A program made the translations under genes and the position numbers. A DNA stretch of 33,730 nt, from contig JBJHBY010000008.1 of NCBI GenBank assembly GCA_050485745.1, forward strand, positions 1 to 33,730, read 5' to 3'. This document shows positions 7,565-14,194 of the stretch, one piece after another; positions within the stretch are counted from its first letter, which is position 1, and every line of letters starts with the position of its first letter. The notes below the pieces were generated by a model. It did no database searches and was not told the DNA's origin. It worked only from the letters and a program-made list of their open reading frames with translations. This DNA is from JBJHBY01 sp050485745. GTDB lineage: Bacteria > Pseudomonadota > Gammaproteobacteria > Pseudomonadales > CAMLJR01.

Positions 7565-7578
7565 TTGATGAAGGTCAA
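7565..7578. promoter_or_regulatory. FNR/Anr-type box between usp and the dksA/traR-like gene
   Basis: TTGATGAAGGTCAA matches the FNR/Anr consensus TTGAT-N4-ATCAA at 9 of 10 positions. A GATACT hexamer at 7602-7607 on the plus strand would put a transcript start near 7613, which places the box centre at about -42. That is the class II FNR activation position, so the rightward gene at 7671 is the better-supported target. The leftward usp may also be controlled, but I see no clear -10 on that side. Confidence 0.65.
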
Positions 7579-7670
7579 AGTCAATCGCCGCGATAGCGCG
7601 CGATACTGCCCGTACTCTGAGTCAAGTCGCGCGGGCCCGGCTTTGAGGCCCACAGTGGGGGATAGCGGCC

Positions 7671-8000
7671 ATGGATCACCAGCGTATTCGACAGGAACTT
7701 CTGGTCCGGCGCAACGAGCTGCTGGGGCGCCTGCAGCGTTTGCAGCGGCATGTGCATCATCGCGAGGAACCACTTCCCGCAGACAGTGCCGAGCAGGCGA
7801 TCGAGCTGGAAAATCTCGATGTCCTGTTCTCGCTGGATGCGGCGAGTCGCCAGGAGCTGCAGCAACTGAACAATGCCCTGCTGCGCCTGGACAGCGAGGA
7901 ATATGACTACTGTGCCCGCTGCGGTGCAGCCATCGGCGAGCCCCGTCTGGAGGCCCTGCCCTGCACGGATCTGTGCCGGCGCTGCGCAGGGGCCCATTGA
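7671..8000 (+). CDS. DksA/TraR-family C4 zinc-finger protein
   Basis: The protein has 109 residues: an N-terminal helical hairpin with a PADSAEQAIELE segment (acidic tip region), then a C-terminal zinc finger with Cys81, Cys84, Cys102 and Cys105. It is short, closer to TraR/YbiI-type proteins than to the approximately 150-residue DksA, and unlike the degenerate DksA2 at 1961-2380 it keeps all four zinc ligands. A role at the RNA polymerase secondary channel is plausible from the family but not shown. The FNR/Anr-like box and -10 upstream suggest low-oxygen induction. It converges on hsp20, with a strong hairpin between the two. Confidence 0.85.
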   Translation: MDHQRIRQELLVRRNELLGRLQRLQRHVHHREEPLPADSAEQAIELENLDVLFSLDAASRQELQQLNNALLRLDSEEYDYCARCGAAIGEPRLEALPCTDLCRRCAGAH

Positions 8001-8010
8001 TACGGATGGC

Positions 8011-8035
8011 CCCGGTGCGTATCCAGCGCACCGGG
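8011..8035. terminator. Hairpin between convergent dksA/traR-like gene and hsp20
   Basis: CCCGGTGCG and CGCACCGGG are perfect 9-bp arms around a 7-base loop (TATCCAG). It lies 10 bases after one stop codon and 9 before the other. There is no T tract, so intrinsic termination would be weak or would rely on the stem alone. Confidence 0.5.
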
Positions 8036-8044
8036 AAGTGATGC

Positions 8045-8479
8045 TCACTGCACGTTGATGCGTTTGGGTTCCGGCCGCGCAACCTTGGGAATGACCACGG
8101 CCAGAACACCATTCTGGCTGCGCGCCTGGATGTGCTCGAGGTCGGCGTTGTCCGGCATGCTGAACTCGCGTACGAAGGCGCCGTAACTGCGCTCCGAACG
8201 CTTCAACTCCTTGTCCTCGTGCACACTCTGCCGATGTCCGCGGATGGACAGGACGCCATCGTGGGCGGTGACCTCGATGTCATCCGGCGCCATTCCCGGC
8301 AGGTCCACGGAGACGTGGTAGGCCTTGTCATCCTCGTGAATATCGACCGAAGGCAGCCAGTCACCACTCTGGCTGAGCATGCGGTTGTTGTCACTGAGCA
8401 TGCGGGTGTCGAACAGCTGGTTCATCTCCCGCTGCAGTTCATTGAGCAGACCAAACGGGCTGCGAACGATACGGGTCAT
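8045..8479 (-). CDS. Small heat shock protein, Hsp20/alpha-crystallin family
   Basis: The ATG at 8479 has GAGG 8 bases upstream and gives 144 residues beginning MTRIVRSPFGLLNELQREMNQLF, the usual short helical N-terminus. An upstream ATG at 8530 would add 17 residues and lacks support. The alpha-crystallin domain runs from about 40 to 135, with WLPSVDIHEDDKAYHVSVDLPG at its start and the conserved A-x-x-x-NGVL-x-V-x-IPK near the end. It is an ATP-independent holdase in the cytoplasm. No convincing sigma-32 promoter was found, but an FNR/Anr-like box lies about 100 bp upstream, suggesting control by oxygen as for the neighbouring usp. Confidence 0.93.
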   Translation of the reverse strand: MTRIVRSPFGLLNELQREMNQLFDTRMLSDNNRMLSQSGDWLPSVDIHEDDKAYHVSVDLPGMAPDDIEVTAHDGVLSIRGHRQSVHEDKELKRSERSYGAFVREFSMPDNADLEHIQARSQNGVLAVVIPKVARPEPKRINVQ

Positions 8480-8579
8480 GGTAAAGTCCTCGCGTTTCTC
8501 TGTTCCTGTGTTGGAGTTCCTGTCCGCCATATGAGTGAAACCGGGGAAGGTACTGTGTCATGGTTGACCCCGGTAGCCC

Positions 8580-8593
8580 TTGACCTGCATCAA
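8580..8593. promoter_or_regulatory. FNR/Anr-type box upstream of hsp20
   Basis: TTGACCTGCATCAA matches TTGAT-N4-ATCAA at 9 of 10 positions and sits in a longer palindrome CCCTTGA-N6-TCAAGGG. The box centre is about 107 bp before the hsp20 start codon. A -10 at the class II distance on the minus strand is not obvious, so the precise promoter is unresolved. Confidence 0.6.
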
Positions 8594-8618
8594 GGGCCCG
8601 GGTACCCGCTCCCCTCGG

Positions 8619-8636
8619 GGATCTATATGTAGATCC
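8619..8636. promoter_or_regulatory. Perfect palindrome, possible operator
   Basis: GGATCTA-TATG-TAGATCC has perfect 7-bp arms. It lies 26 bp beyond the FNR-type box in the 313-bp divergent region between hsp20 and the peroxiredoxin gene. The binding protein is unknown; either gene could be the target. Confidence 0.4.
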
Positions 8637-8792
8637 TTGCCGTGTTTTCAAGAATCCGCTGTACACAAACCCGGTTTTCGCGAAACGCCCGGGGTGCTGG
8701 GGTGATCAGGGGCTTTCTGTTACCATCGAAGGGCTTTTTCAGGTGCGGCCGGTCCCGGCTGGCGCTGTGATTCCAGGATTGAGGAGACTGTC

Positions 8793-9272
8793 ATGACGAT
8801 CAAAGTGGGCGATACCATTCCGGCTGCAACTCTCAAGGTCATGGGTGACAAGGGGCCGGAAGACATCACAACCAGCCAGATATTCGACGGCAAGAAGGTC
8901 GTGCTGTTTGCCGTACCCGGTGCCTTCACCCCGGGGTGCTCCAACACCCACCTTCCCGGCTATGTGGTCAATGCTGACAAGATCAAGGCGAAGGGCGTGG
9001 ATACCATCGTCTGTATGTCCGTCAACGATGCCTTCGTCATGGGCGCCTGGGGCAAGGCGCAGAATGCCGACGATATCCTGATGCTGGCCGACGGCAACGG
9101 TGAGTTGACCCGCAAGCTGGGCCTGGAGATGGATGGTTCCGGATTTGGCCTGGGCATGCGCAGCAAGCGTTTTGCCGCCATCGTCGAAAATGGCAAGGTC
9201 AGCCATCTGGCGGTAGAACCGGCAGGCGGTATCGACGTCAGTGCGGCCGAAAAAATCATGGCCCTGCTCTGA
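8793..9272 (+). CDS. Peroxiredoxin (Prx5 type)
   Basis: The protein has 159 residues. The catalytic loop PGAFTPGCS places the peroxidatic Cys at residue 49, in the P-x3-T-x2-C pattern, followed by NTHLPGY. A second Cys at 74 is in IVCMSVND, the position conserved in many Prx5 proteins. A conserved Arg in GMRSKRFAAIVENGKV completes the active site. It reduces hydrogen peroxide and organic hydroperoxides in the cytoplasm, probably with glutathione/glutaredoxin or thioredoxin as the electron source. GAGGAG lies 8 bases before the ATG. It stands apart from the CDGSH gene, separated by a strong hairpin. Confidence 0.95.
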   Translation: MTIKVGDTIPAATLKVMGDKGPEDITTSQIFDGKKVVLFAVPGAFTPGCSNTHLPGYVVNADKIKAKGVDTIVCMSVNDAFVMGAWGKAQNADDILMLADGNGELTRKLGLEMDGSGFGLGMRSKRFAAIVENGKVSHLAVEPAGGIDVSAAEKIMALL

Positions 9273-9312
9273 CGATGACCGCGGGAGTGGGTGAACCTGC
9301 TCTCGCCGGCAT

Positions 9313-9335
9313 GCCGGGAGTCGCCGACTCCCGGC
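9313..9335. terminator. Strong hairpin after the peroxiredoxin gene
   Basis: GCCGGGAGTC-GCC-GACTCCCGGC has perfect 10-bp arms and a 3-base loop. It starts 40 bases after the peroxiredoxin stop. No T tract follows, so it may be a Rho-independent-like terminator, an mRNA stabiliser or an attenuator ahead of the CDGSH gene. Confidence 0.5.
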
Positions 9336-9412
9336 TGCGACCACCGGAGAGGCGTCTTTGCCACCAGAGGAGTGTCTCTGGATGACAACGAATGACAGAC
9401 GGGAGCAAGGTG

Positions 9413-9649
9413 ATGAGCGATGCGATCCGGGCCACTGACACGCCCTGTGCCGTGGAAGTCGAGGCAGGAAAGAGCTATTACTGGTGCGCCTGCGGGCGTA
9501 GTGCCAGCCAGCCGTTTTGCGACGGTTCCCACAAGGGTACGGATTTCACTCCGATGAAGTACGACGCGCCAGAGTCGAAGAAGGTCTGGTTTTGTGGCTG
9601 CAAGGCCACCGGTAATGCCCCGCTGTGTGACGGCAGTCACCAGCGCTGA
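9413..9649 (+). CDS. Double CDGSH iron-sulfur domain protein
   Basis: ATG at 9413 has GGGAG 7 bases upstream and gives 78 residues. An in-frame ATG at 9392 adds 7 residues with a poorer site. Two CDGSH domains are present: CACGRSASQPFCDGSH and CGCKATGNAPLCDGSH, each supplying the 3-Cys-1-His ligand set of a 2Fe-2S cluster. This matches small soluble bacterial two-domain CDGSH (class-II-like) proteins, probably in redox or iron-sulfur handling. Its neighbour is a peroxiredoxin, which fits a redox-stress setting, but no partner is certain. Confidence 0.92.
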   Translation: MSDAIRATDTPCAVEVEAGKSYYWCACGRSASQPFCDGSHKGTDFTPMKYDAPESKKVWFCGCKATGNAPLCDGSHQR

Positions 9650-9677
9650 TCAGTCTGCTCCGGAAACCCGGACAGGC

Positions 9678-9709
9678 CCCGATTGCCGCCACCTCGGGCG
9701 GCGATCGGG
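9678..9709. terminator. Hairpin between convergent genes
   Basis: CCCGATTGCCGCC and GGCGGCGATCGGG form a 13-bp stem with one mismatch and a 6-base loop. It lies between the CDGSH gene (+) and the small periplasmic protein gene (-), and may end both transcripts. It lacks a clear T tract. Confidence 0.45.
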
Positions 9710-9727
9710 TTCTGCCGCAGCGGTCCG

Positions 9728-10108
9728 TTATTGCTGGCGGGCGTTGAAAGCTTCGCGGGCGGTGTTGAAATCGGCCGCTGCCGCTTCCATGTCCTCGACC
9801 ATGGCGTTGTGCTTCTCGACACGTTCCGCCTCCGCGGCGGCCAGTGCCTCCTGCTTTTCCCTGTCCCTGCGCGGGGTGGCCCGACGCTGTTTGTCATGAG
9901 CCGCCTGCAGGCACTCCAGATAGGCGTTGCCGCCATCCATGTAGCTGCGGATCGACTGCTGGGCTGCCAGCATGTCGTCGATGGTTGCCGTGGCGCCATC
10001 GGGGATCTCGGGGCTGTCGGGCCGGGTGCACTCGGCGCTGGCAGCCATGCTCAGGGTCAGGCCCAGAAAGACGGCGGGCAGGATGAGTGCGGAACGGGCT
10101 TGCTTCAC
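9728..10108 (-). CDS. Small periplasmic coiled-coil protein of unknown function
   Basis: The protein has 126 residues. A signal peptide is clear (MKQARSA then a hydrophobic core to about 20, ending AASA before ECTRP), so export is likely. The mature part has CTRPDSPEIPDGATATIDDM near its start and a second Cys in YLECLQ; the two could form a disulfide. The last half is Ala/Glu/Arg-rich and probably a helical coiled coil. I do not recognise a characterised family. GGAGAC lies about 8 bases before the ATG. Confidence 0.75.
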   Translation of the reverse strand: MKQARSALILPAVFLGLTLSMAASAECTRPDSPEIPDGATATIDDMLAAQQSIRSYMDGGNAYLECLQAAHDKQRRATPRRDREKQEALAAAEAERVEKHNAMVEDMEAAAADFNTAREAFNARQQ

Positions 10109-10192
10109 GTGGGTGTCTCCTTATCGCTATTCGGGCCGGAACGGCTCACGTTACCAAGCTGTGAGGCATCGTGCAAAGTCTTGCCGCAGGCC

Positions 10193-10218
10193 GGATGGCG
10201 GGCGTGTGCCCGCCATCC
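10193..10218. terminator. Strong hairpin after the Rieske oxygenase gene
   Basis: GGATGGCGGGC-GTGT-GCCCGCCATCC has perfect 11-bp arms. It lies 6 bases past the stop codon of the leftward Rieske gene. No T tract follows on the minus strand, but the stem is very stable. Confidence 0.55.
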
Positions 10219-10224
10219 TCGCGC

Positions 10225-11211
10225 TCAGAGCTTTTCCGGAGTCTGTGCGTAGAACTGGCTGTACCACTTGCGGAACTTGGCGATCGGGCCGTCACCATCG
10301 CAGAGGATGGGTAGCTCGCGGTACACCTTGTGCTCCCAGATCGGCTTGTCTTCGTTCAACTGCTTGCAGATGTCGGCAATGATGGCCGCGTTGACACCGC
10401 CCTTCTTGACCTCGCCGTTGACCTTGGGCTGGGTGAAGGCGAAGCGCACGTGGACGTTCCCGTCATCGATCGGTGTTACCTGCCCCATCAGGAAGGTATC
10501 GGCGATGCCTTCGAACTTGGTGAAGCCCTGACCCGGGCCGAAGGAGCGGGAAGTAATGGAACCCTTGACCACGCCACGGGGCGTTTCCATATCGGCGCGG
10601 TTGATGCCGGTCATGGTGTAGCCCTCGTACTTCAGGTCGGACTGCGGAAAGCTGCCGGTGCGGTGTACATACTTGAAGTGCGCCGGGTCGGAGCCGTTCT
10701 CGGCCATCTCCTGGCAGACCGTGCCGAGAATCCACTCGTGGCGGTCCAGCGGCGCCCAGTCGTCACTGTTGGCCTCGGGGAAGTGCTCGACCTCCCAAAG
10801 GGGGGCCAGGCCCTCGGGGTGGTACCAGGCATAGATGACCTGGTTGGTTTCGACCACGGGGAAGGTCTTCAGGCACTGTTTGCCCTGAACCTTGGGCGGC
10901 ATGTTGGTGGCATAGGGCACGTCGGTGCAGATGCCCTCGGGGTTGAACTTCCAGGCGTGGAAAGGACAGACGATGCTGTCGCCCTGGACGCTGCCGCCCT
11001 GGCCGGTGTTCTCGTGGATGCCGTAGCCCAGGTGGGCGCCCAGGTGCGGGCAGTAGGCCTCCAGCAGGGCCGGCTTGCCGGATTCGGTGCGGAACAGCAC
11101 GAGATCCTGGCCAAAGTAGCGAACGGGTTTGGAGGTGCCTGCTGCGAGTTCGTCGGAATAGGACACCACGAACCAGCCGAAGGGCATCGGCATCGGGAAG
11201 CGCTTGCTCAT
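10225..11211 (-). CDS. Rieske non-heme iron oxygenase, KshA-like
   Basis: Starting at the ATG at 11211 (328 residues), the Rieske 2Fe-2S ligands are Cys54-x-His56 and Cys82-x2-His85 (YCPHLGAHLG and CPFHAWKF). The mononuclear iron site is N172-x2-D175-x2-H178-x4-H183 in NGSDPAHFKYVH. This layout and the short catalytic domain resemble 3-ketosteroid 9-alpha-hydroxylase (KshA) and cholesterol-desaturase-type oxygenases more than aromatic dioxygenase alpha subunits. The substrate is unknown; a steroid or other alicyclic compound is inference. No reductase or ferredoxin partner is encoded nearby. An in-frame ATG at 11226 is an alternative start; neither has a strong ribosome site. Confidence 0.88.
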   Translation of the reverse strand: MSKRFPMPMPFGWFVVSYSDELAAGTSKPVRYFGQDLVLFRTESGKPALLEAYCPHLGAHLGYGIHENTGQGGSVQGDSIVCPFHAWKFNPEGICTDVPYATNMPPKVQGKQCLKTFPVVETNQVIYAWYHPEGLAPLWEVEHFPEANSDDWAPLDRHEWILGTVCQEMAENGSDPAHFKYVHRTGSFPQSDLKYEGYTMTGINRADMETPRGVVKGSITSRSFGPGQGFTKFEGIADTFLMGQVTPIDDGNVHVRFAFTQPKVNGEVKKGGVNAAIIADICKQLNEDKPIWEHKVYRELPILCDGDGPIAKFRKWYSQFYAQTPEKL

Positions 11212-11378
11212 AGTCTTGGACCCCATGATGGCATGGGCGCGACCGCGCCCGATGAAATGGTAACTCCCTATGCTGCACCTGTTGCGGGTGCGCTTCAATG
11301 TCCGATCGCGCCAATCCGGCTGCTGATTCCGGTCAGTTGATCAGTGCTCCGGTGGTTGCGCGCTGTCACTCCAGCGTC

Positions 11379-12767
11379 TCAGCCGGCGAGCATGGGCTGT
11401 ATCAGCAGCAGGGTCAGCAGGGTGATGACCGCGGCACCGATCAGGTTCAGGGCCAGTCCCTCCCGGGCCATGTCGCGCACGCTCAGCGCGCCGCTGCCGA
11501 ACACGATGCTGTTGGGGGGTGTCGCCACCGGCAGCATGAACGCGCAGCTGGCACTCATTGCCGCGGGAATCATCAGCAGTGCCGGTTCCAGTCCCGCGCC
11601 GATGGCCGCGGCGGCCAGCAGGGGCATCAGCAGGGTGGCGCTGGCGGTGTTGCTGGTGGTTTCGGTCATGAAAGTGACCCCCAGACAGATGGCCAGCACC
11701 AGCAGGGCGAGGGGCAGGTTGCTCAGCCCCGCGAGAGCGTTGCCGATGATGGCGCTGAGCCCGGAGCTGCTGAAGGCGGCCGCGAGGGCGAGGCCACCGG
11801 CGAACAGCAGCAGGATGCCCCAGGGAATCTGGACCGCTTTCTCCCAGGTGAGCAGGCGCCCACCCTGGCCGTTGGAGGTCAGGAACAGGGCGATCACCGC
11901 GAGCAGCGCCACGGCCGCGTCCGAGGCGCCGGGCAGGCCCAGCCACTGGCTCCAGCCGCCGAAAGGCTCTGTGCGCGTCATCCAGGCCAGTGCCGTGGTG
12001 CCGAAGATGACCAGCACCCGGCGCTCTTCCACGCGCCATGCGCCAATGGCCGGGAGGCTGACCGCGCCGCCGCCGCTCAGGCCCCGGGTCAGCCACAGGG
12101 CGATCAGGGGCAGGAATACCGCCACCACCGGCAGCCCCCAGCTCATCCAGCGCAGAAAGCTGATTTCCTGCCCGGTGGTGTCCTGGTAGATCTGCATGAA
12201 GATCAGGTTGGGGGGGGTGCCGATCGGCGTGCCGATGCCGCCGACACTGGCGCCGTAGGCAATCGCCAGCAGCAGCGGCAGTGCCAGGCGCCGGTCGTCG
12301 GCACGCTCCAGCACGGCCAGGGCCACGGGCAGCAGCATCAGGGCCGTGGCGGTATTGGAAATCCACATACTGAGGGCTGCGGACGCGAGCAGAAAGCCGA
12401 TCACCAGCCGCCGGCTGCTGCTGCCACCACAGAGGCCGACCATGCCCAGGGCCAGGCGGTGGTGGGTGCCGGTGTGCTCCATGGCCCGGGACAGGATGAA
12501 TCCGCCGAGCATCAGTTGCACGATCGGGCTGCCCAGGGCGGCGGCGACCTGCCCGCCGTCGAGTACACCCAGCAGAGGGAGCAGGGAGAGTGGCAGCAGG
12601 GCGGTGACGGGAATCGGCACCGGCTCCAGAATCCACCACAACACGCACACCAGAGTCACTCCGGCGGTGATGGCGGCGGCGTTGTCCAGCCCGGCGAACA
12701 GGCACAGCCCCCAGGTGATGAGGCCGGCGGCGGGGCCGGCAAGCAGCGGCCAGCCCGGTTGGCTCAT
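11379..12767 (-). CDS. SLC13/DASS family sodium:anion symporter
   Basis: The protein has 462 residues with about 11-12 membrane segments. The two DASS repeats are visible by their SNT motifs, ISNTATALML and TSNTASATLL, each followed by a Pro-Pro-Asn loop (GTPPN near 195 and ATPPN near 420). In the family these loops bind sodium and a carboxylate or sulfate. Its length matches bacterial dicarboxylate transporters (about 460). Here the substrate cannot be assigned from sequence. Its ATG overlaps the stop codon of the upstream lipoprotein gene (ATGA), so the two are translationally coupled. Confidence 0.92.
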   Translation of the reverse strand: MSQPGWPLLAGPAAGLITWGLCLFAGLDNAAAITAGVTLVCVLWWILEPVPIPVTALLPLSLLPLLGVLDGGQVAAALGSPIVQLMLGGFILSRAMEHTGTHHRLALGMVGLCGGSSSRRLVIGFLLASAALSMWISNTATALMLLPVALAVLERADDRRLALPLLLAIAYGASVGGIGTPIGTPPNLIFMQIYQDTTGQEISFLRWMSWGLPVVAVFLPLIALWLTRGLSGGGAVSLPAIGAWRVEERRVLVIFGTTALAWMTRTEPFGGWSQWLGLPGASDAAVALLAVIALFLTSNGQGGRLLTWEKAVQIPWGILLLFAGGLALAAAFSSSGLSAIIGNALAGLSNLPLALLVLAICLGVTFMTETTSNTASATLLMPLLAAAAIGAGLEPALLMIPAAMSASCAFMLPVATPPNSIVFGSGALSVRDMAREGLALNLIGAAVITLLTLLLIQPMLAG

Positions 12768-13849
12768 GGCCGCGGCAGACTGACCCGCAGCATGCGATCA
12801 CCGGCAAAGCTGCCGATGTAAAGCGCTTCGCCGACCTGCACGGCGACCGTTCCGGCACCCATCAGGCTTTGCCCGTCGTGCTCGAACAGCAGTTCGATAT
12901 CGAGATTGTTCGGGTCCAGCGCCACGATCTGGTAGGCCAGTGGGCAAAAGCCGGCCCCGACATTGCTGCAGGCCTCGAAGTCGGTGATTTCGCCGGTGTG
13001 GGAGGCGACCAGCAGGCGGCCGTCGAGCCCCCAGCTGCTGTTGTCCGGTCCCGGCACCTCGGCCCGGGCCAGGATCTCCCCGCTGTGGCGATCCAGCTTC
13101 AGCACGGCGCCGGCGCCATAGGCATTCAGGTAGACACGCTGGCCGCTGGCGTCCACCTGGATTCCGTTGGGCATGGGCATCTCGCTGCCCGGCATGATGC
13201 GGAAGCCGCTGTCCGCCTGCCATTCCCAGACATGGCCGTTGAGCTTGCCGGTGGCGGCGTCGGCCACTGCTTCGGGGTCCCGGGCCAGGGACTTGTCAAA
13301 CATGTGGGTGACCAGAAAACCGCCGTCCGGCAGGGCCGCGACGTCGTTGAGAAAGGCGTCCTCCGGTGCCACGGCGCAGCCGCGCCAGCTCAGGGCGTAG
13401 CGTCCGGCCTCGCTGGTCAGTTCGAAGAACTCGACCGATTCGCGGCCACCGTGATTGACCACCAGCAGCTGCCAGGCGCCGTCCGCGCGCCGGCTCAGGT
13501 GAATGCCATGGGGCGACAGGGCCTGGCCGGGCTCGCCGGGGCAATGTTCATCCCCCCAGGGGCCGGCACCACCGGCGAGTGCGCCGGCCAGTGGGTAGAG
13601 TACGGTGCTCTCGTGGGTGGCGCGGTCGAACAGAACCAGGTCGCCGGGGCCCTCCTGGAGCCCGCCAAACTGGCTCAGCAGCAGGTAGCGGTCATCAGCC
13701 AGTACCTCGATGTCCTCGGGGGCTTGCAGGCCGCAGATGACGTCAATGCCGGGTACGCCCTCGCAGCCTGCCCGGTCGTATCGGGCCTGCTCCGTGGTAC
13801 AGCCCGCGATAAGGAGACCGGCACACAGCCAGGGCAGGGTTTTCTTCAT
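12764..13849 (-). CDS. Lipoprotein with SMP-30/paraoxonase-like beta-propeller
   Basis: The protein has 361 residues. It begins with a lipoprotein signal ending LLIAGC (lipid-anchored Cys17). The rest has features of six-bladed SMP-30/strictosidine synthase/paraoxonase-like propellers: PEDIEVLADDRYLLLSQ, SPHGIHLS, LNDVAALPDGGFLVTH, PNGIQVDASGQRVYLN and SSWGLDGRLLVASH. The His in HGIHLS and the Asn/Asp residues in NDVA and PNGI are the kind that bind calcium and the substrate in lactonases. A lactone or ester hydrolase is likely but unproven. It overlaps the DASS transporter start by 4 bases, suggesting that the hydrolysis product may be what the transporter carries. Confidence 0.82.
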   Translation of the reverse strand: MKKTLPWLCAGLLIAGCTTEQARYDRAGCEGVPGIDVICGLQAPEDIEVLADDRYLLLSQFGGLQEGPGDLVLFDRATHESTVLYPLAGALAGGAGPWGDEHCPGEPGQALSPHGIHLSRRADGAWQLLVVNHGGRESVEFFELTSEAGRYALSWRGCAVAPEDAFLNDVAALPDGGFLVTHMFDKSLARDPEAVADAATGKLNGHVWEWQADSGFRIMPGSEMPMPNGIQVDASGQRVYLNAYGAGAVLKLDRHSGEILARAEVPGPDNSSWGLDGRLLVASHTGEITDFEACSNVGAGFCPLAYQIVALDPNNLDIELLFEHDGQSLMGAGTVAVQVGEALYIGSFAGDRMLRVSLPRP

Positions 13850-13889
13850 GCTGAAGTGTCCTTGTTTGTGTTTATTAACCTGGCAATCG

Positions 13890-13910
13890 AATCGATCGTC
13901 CTGATCGATT
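13890..13910. promoter_or_regulatory. Palindromic site 41 bp upstream of the lipoprotein gene
   Basis: AATCGATC-GTCCT-GATCGATT has perfect 8-bp arms. It is placed close to where a promoter for the leftward lipoprotein-transporter pair would be, so it could be an operator. No specific regulator can be named. Confidence 0.45.
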
Positions 13911-13974
13911 TGATGGTCGCCCTTGAAAGACTGGCGCCATTGCGCGGAATGGCTGGACTTTCGAGGGCTCGCGA

Positions 13975-14039
13975 CCGGGCTTCGCCCGGCGGCGGCACCT
14001 CTGTGTGCCGCATTGACCCGGCAATGCTCATCGCCGGGT
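13975..14039. repeat. Three consecutive hairpins in the divergent intergenic region
   Basis: Three perfect stem-loops lie end to end: CCGGGC-TTC-GCCCGG (13975-13989), GCGGCAC-N6-GTGCCGC (13992-14011) and ACCCGGC-N10-GCCGGGT (14016-14039). They lie in the 345-bp gap (13850-14194) between the lipoprotein gene and the molybdopterin oxidoreductase. The rest of this gap shows no credible gene. They may be REP-like DNA or a structured leader. Confidence 0.55.
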
Positions 14040-14194
14040 TAATCTACGCAGCGGTCATCATGCGCGGCCGGGAGGGGCGGTGCAAGCTCGCGGCGGGGAG
14101 GGATGACGCTGCACCGGCAGATAGAGTAAGGTGGTTTCGCTATCCGACCGGATTGCCGGCGGCTGGCCTGTCGCTGCCTTCGAGGATCGCCCCC

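Noticed and set aside
7497..8112. Longer start for the universal stress protein
   Set aside because: The extra 200 residues overlap the DksA/TraR-like gene and have no Usp homology; GTG 7497 fits the domain start.
8561..8600. Sigma-32 promoter for hsp20 (CTTGATG on the minus strand)
   Set aside because: No CCCCAT-like -10 lies at the right distance; the same bases form an FNR/Anr-type box.
11298..12821. 507-residue Gln/Gly-rich open frame on the plus strand
   Set aside because: It is antisense to the DASS transporter; hydrophobic segments read backwards give Gln/His/Ala-rich protein.
12869..14194. Long N-terminal extension in frame with the molybdopterin oxidoreductase
   Set aside because: The frame is open but shows no homology; it is antisense to the lipoprotein gene, and the conserved 4Fe-4S motif starts just after ATG 14195.
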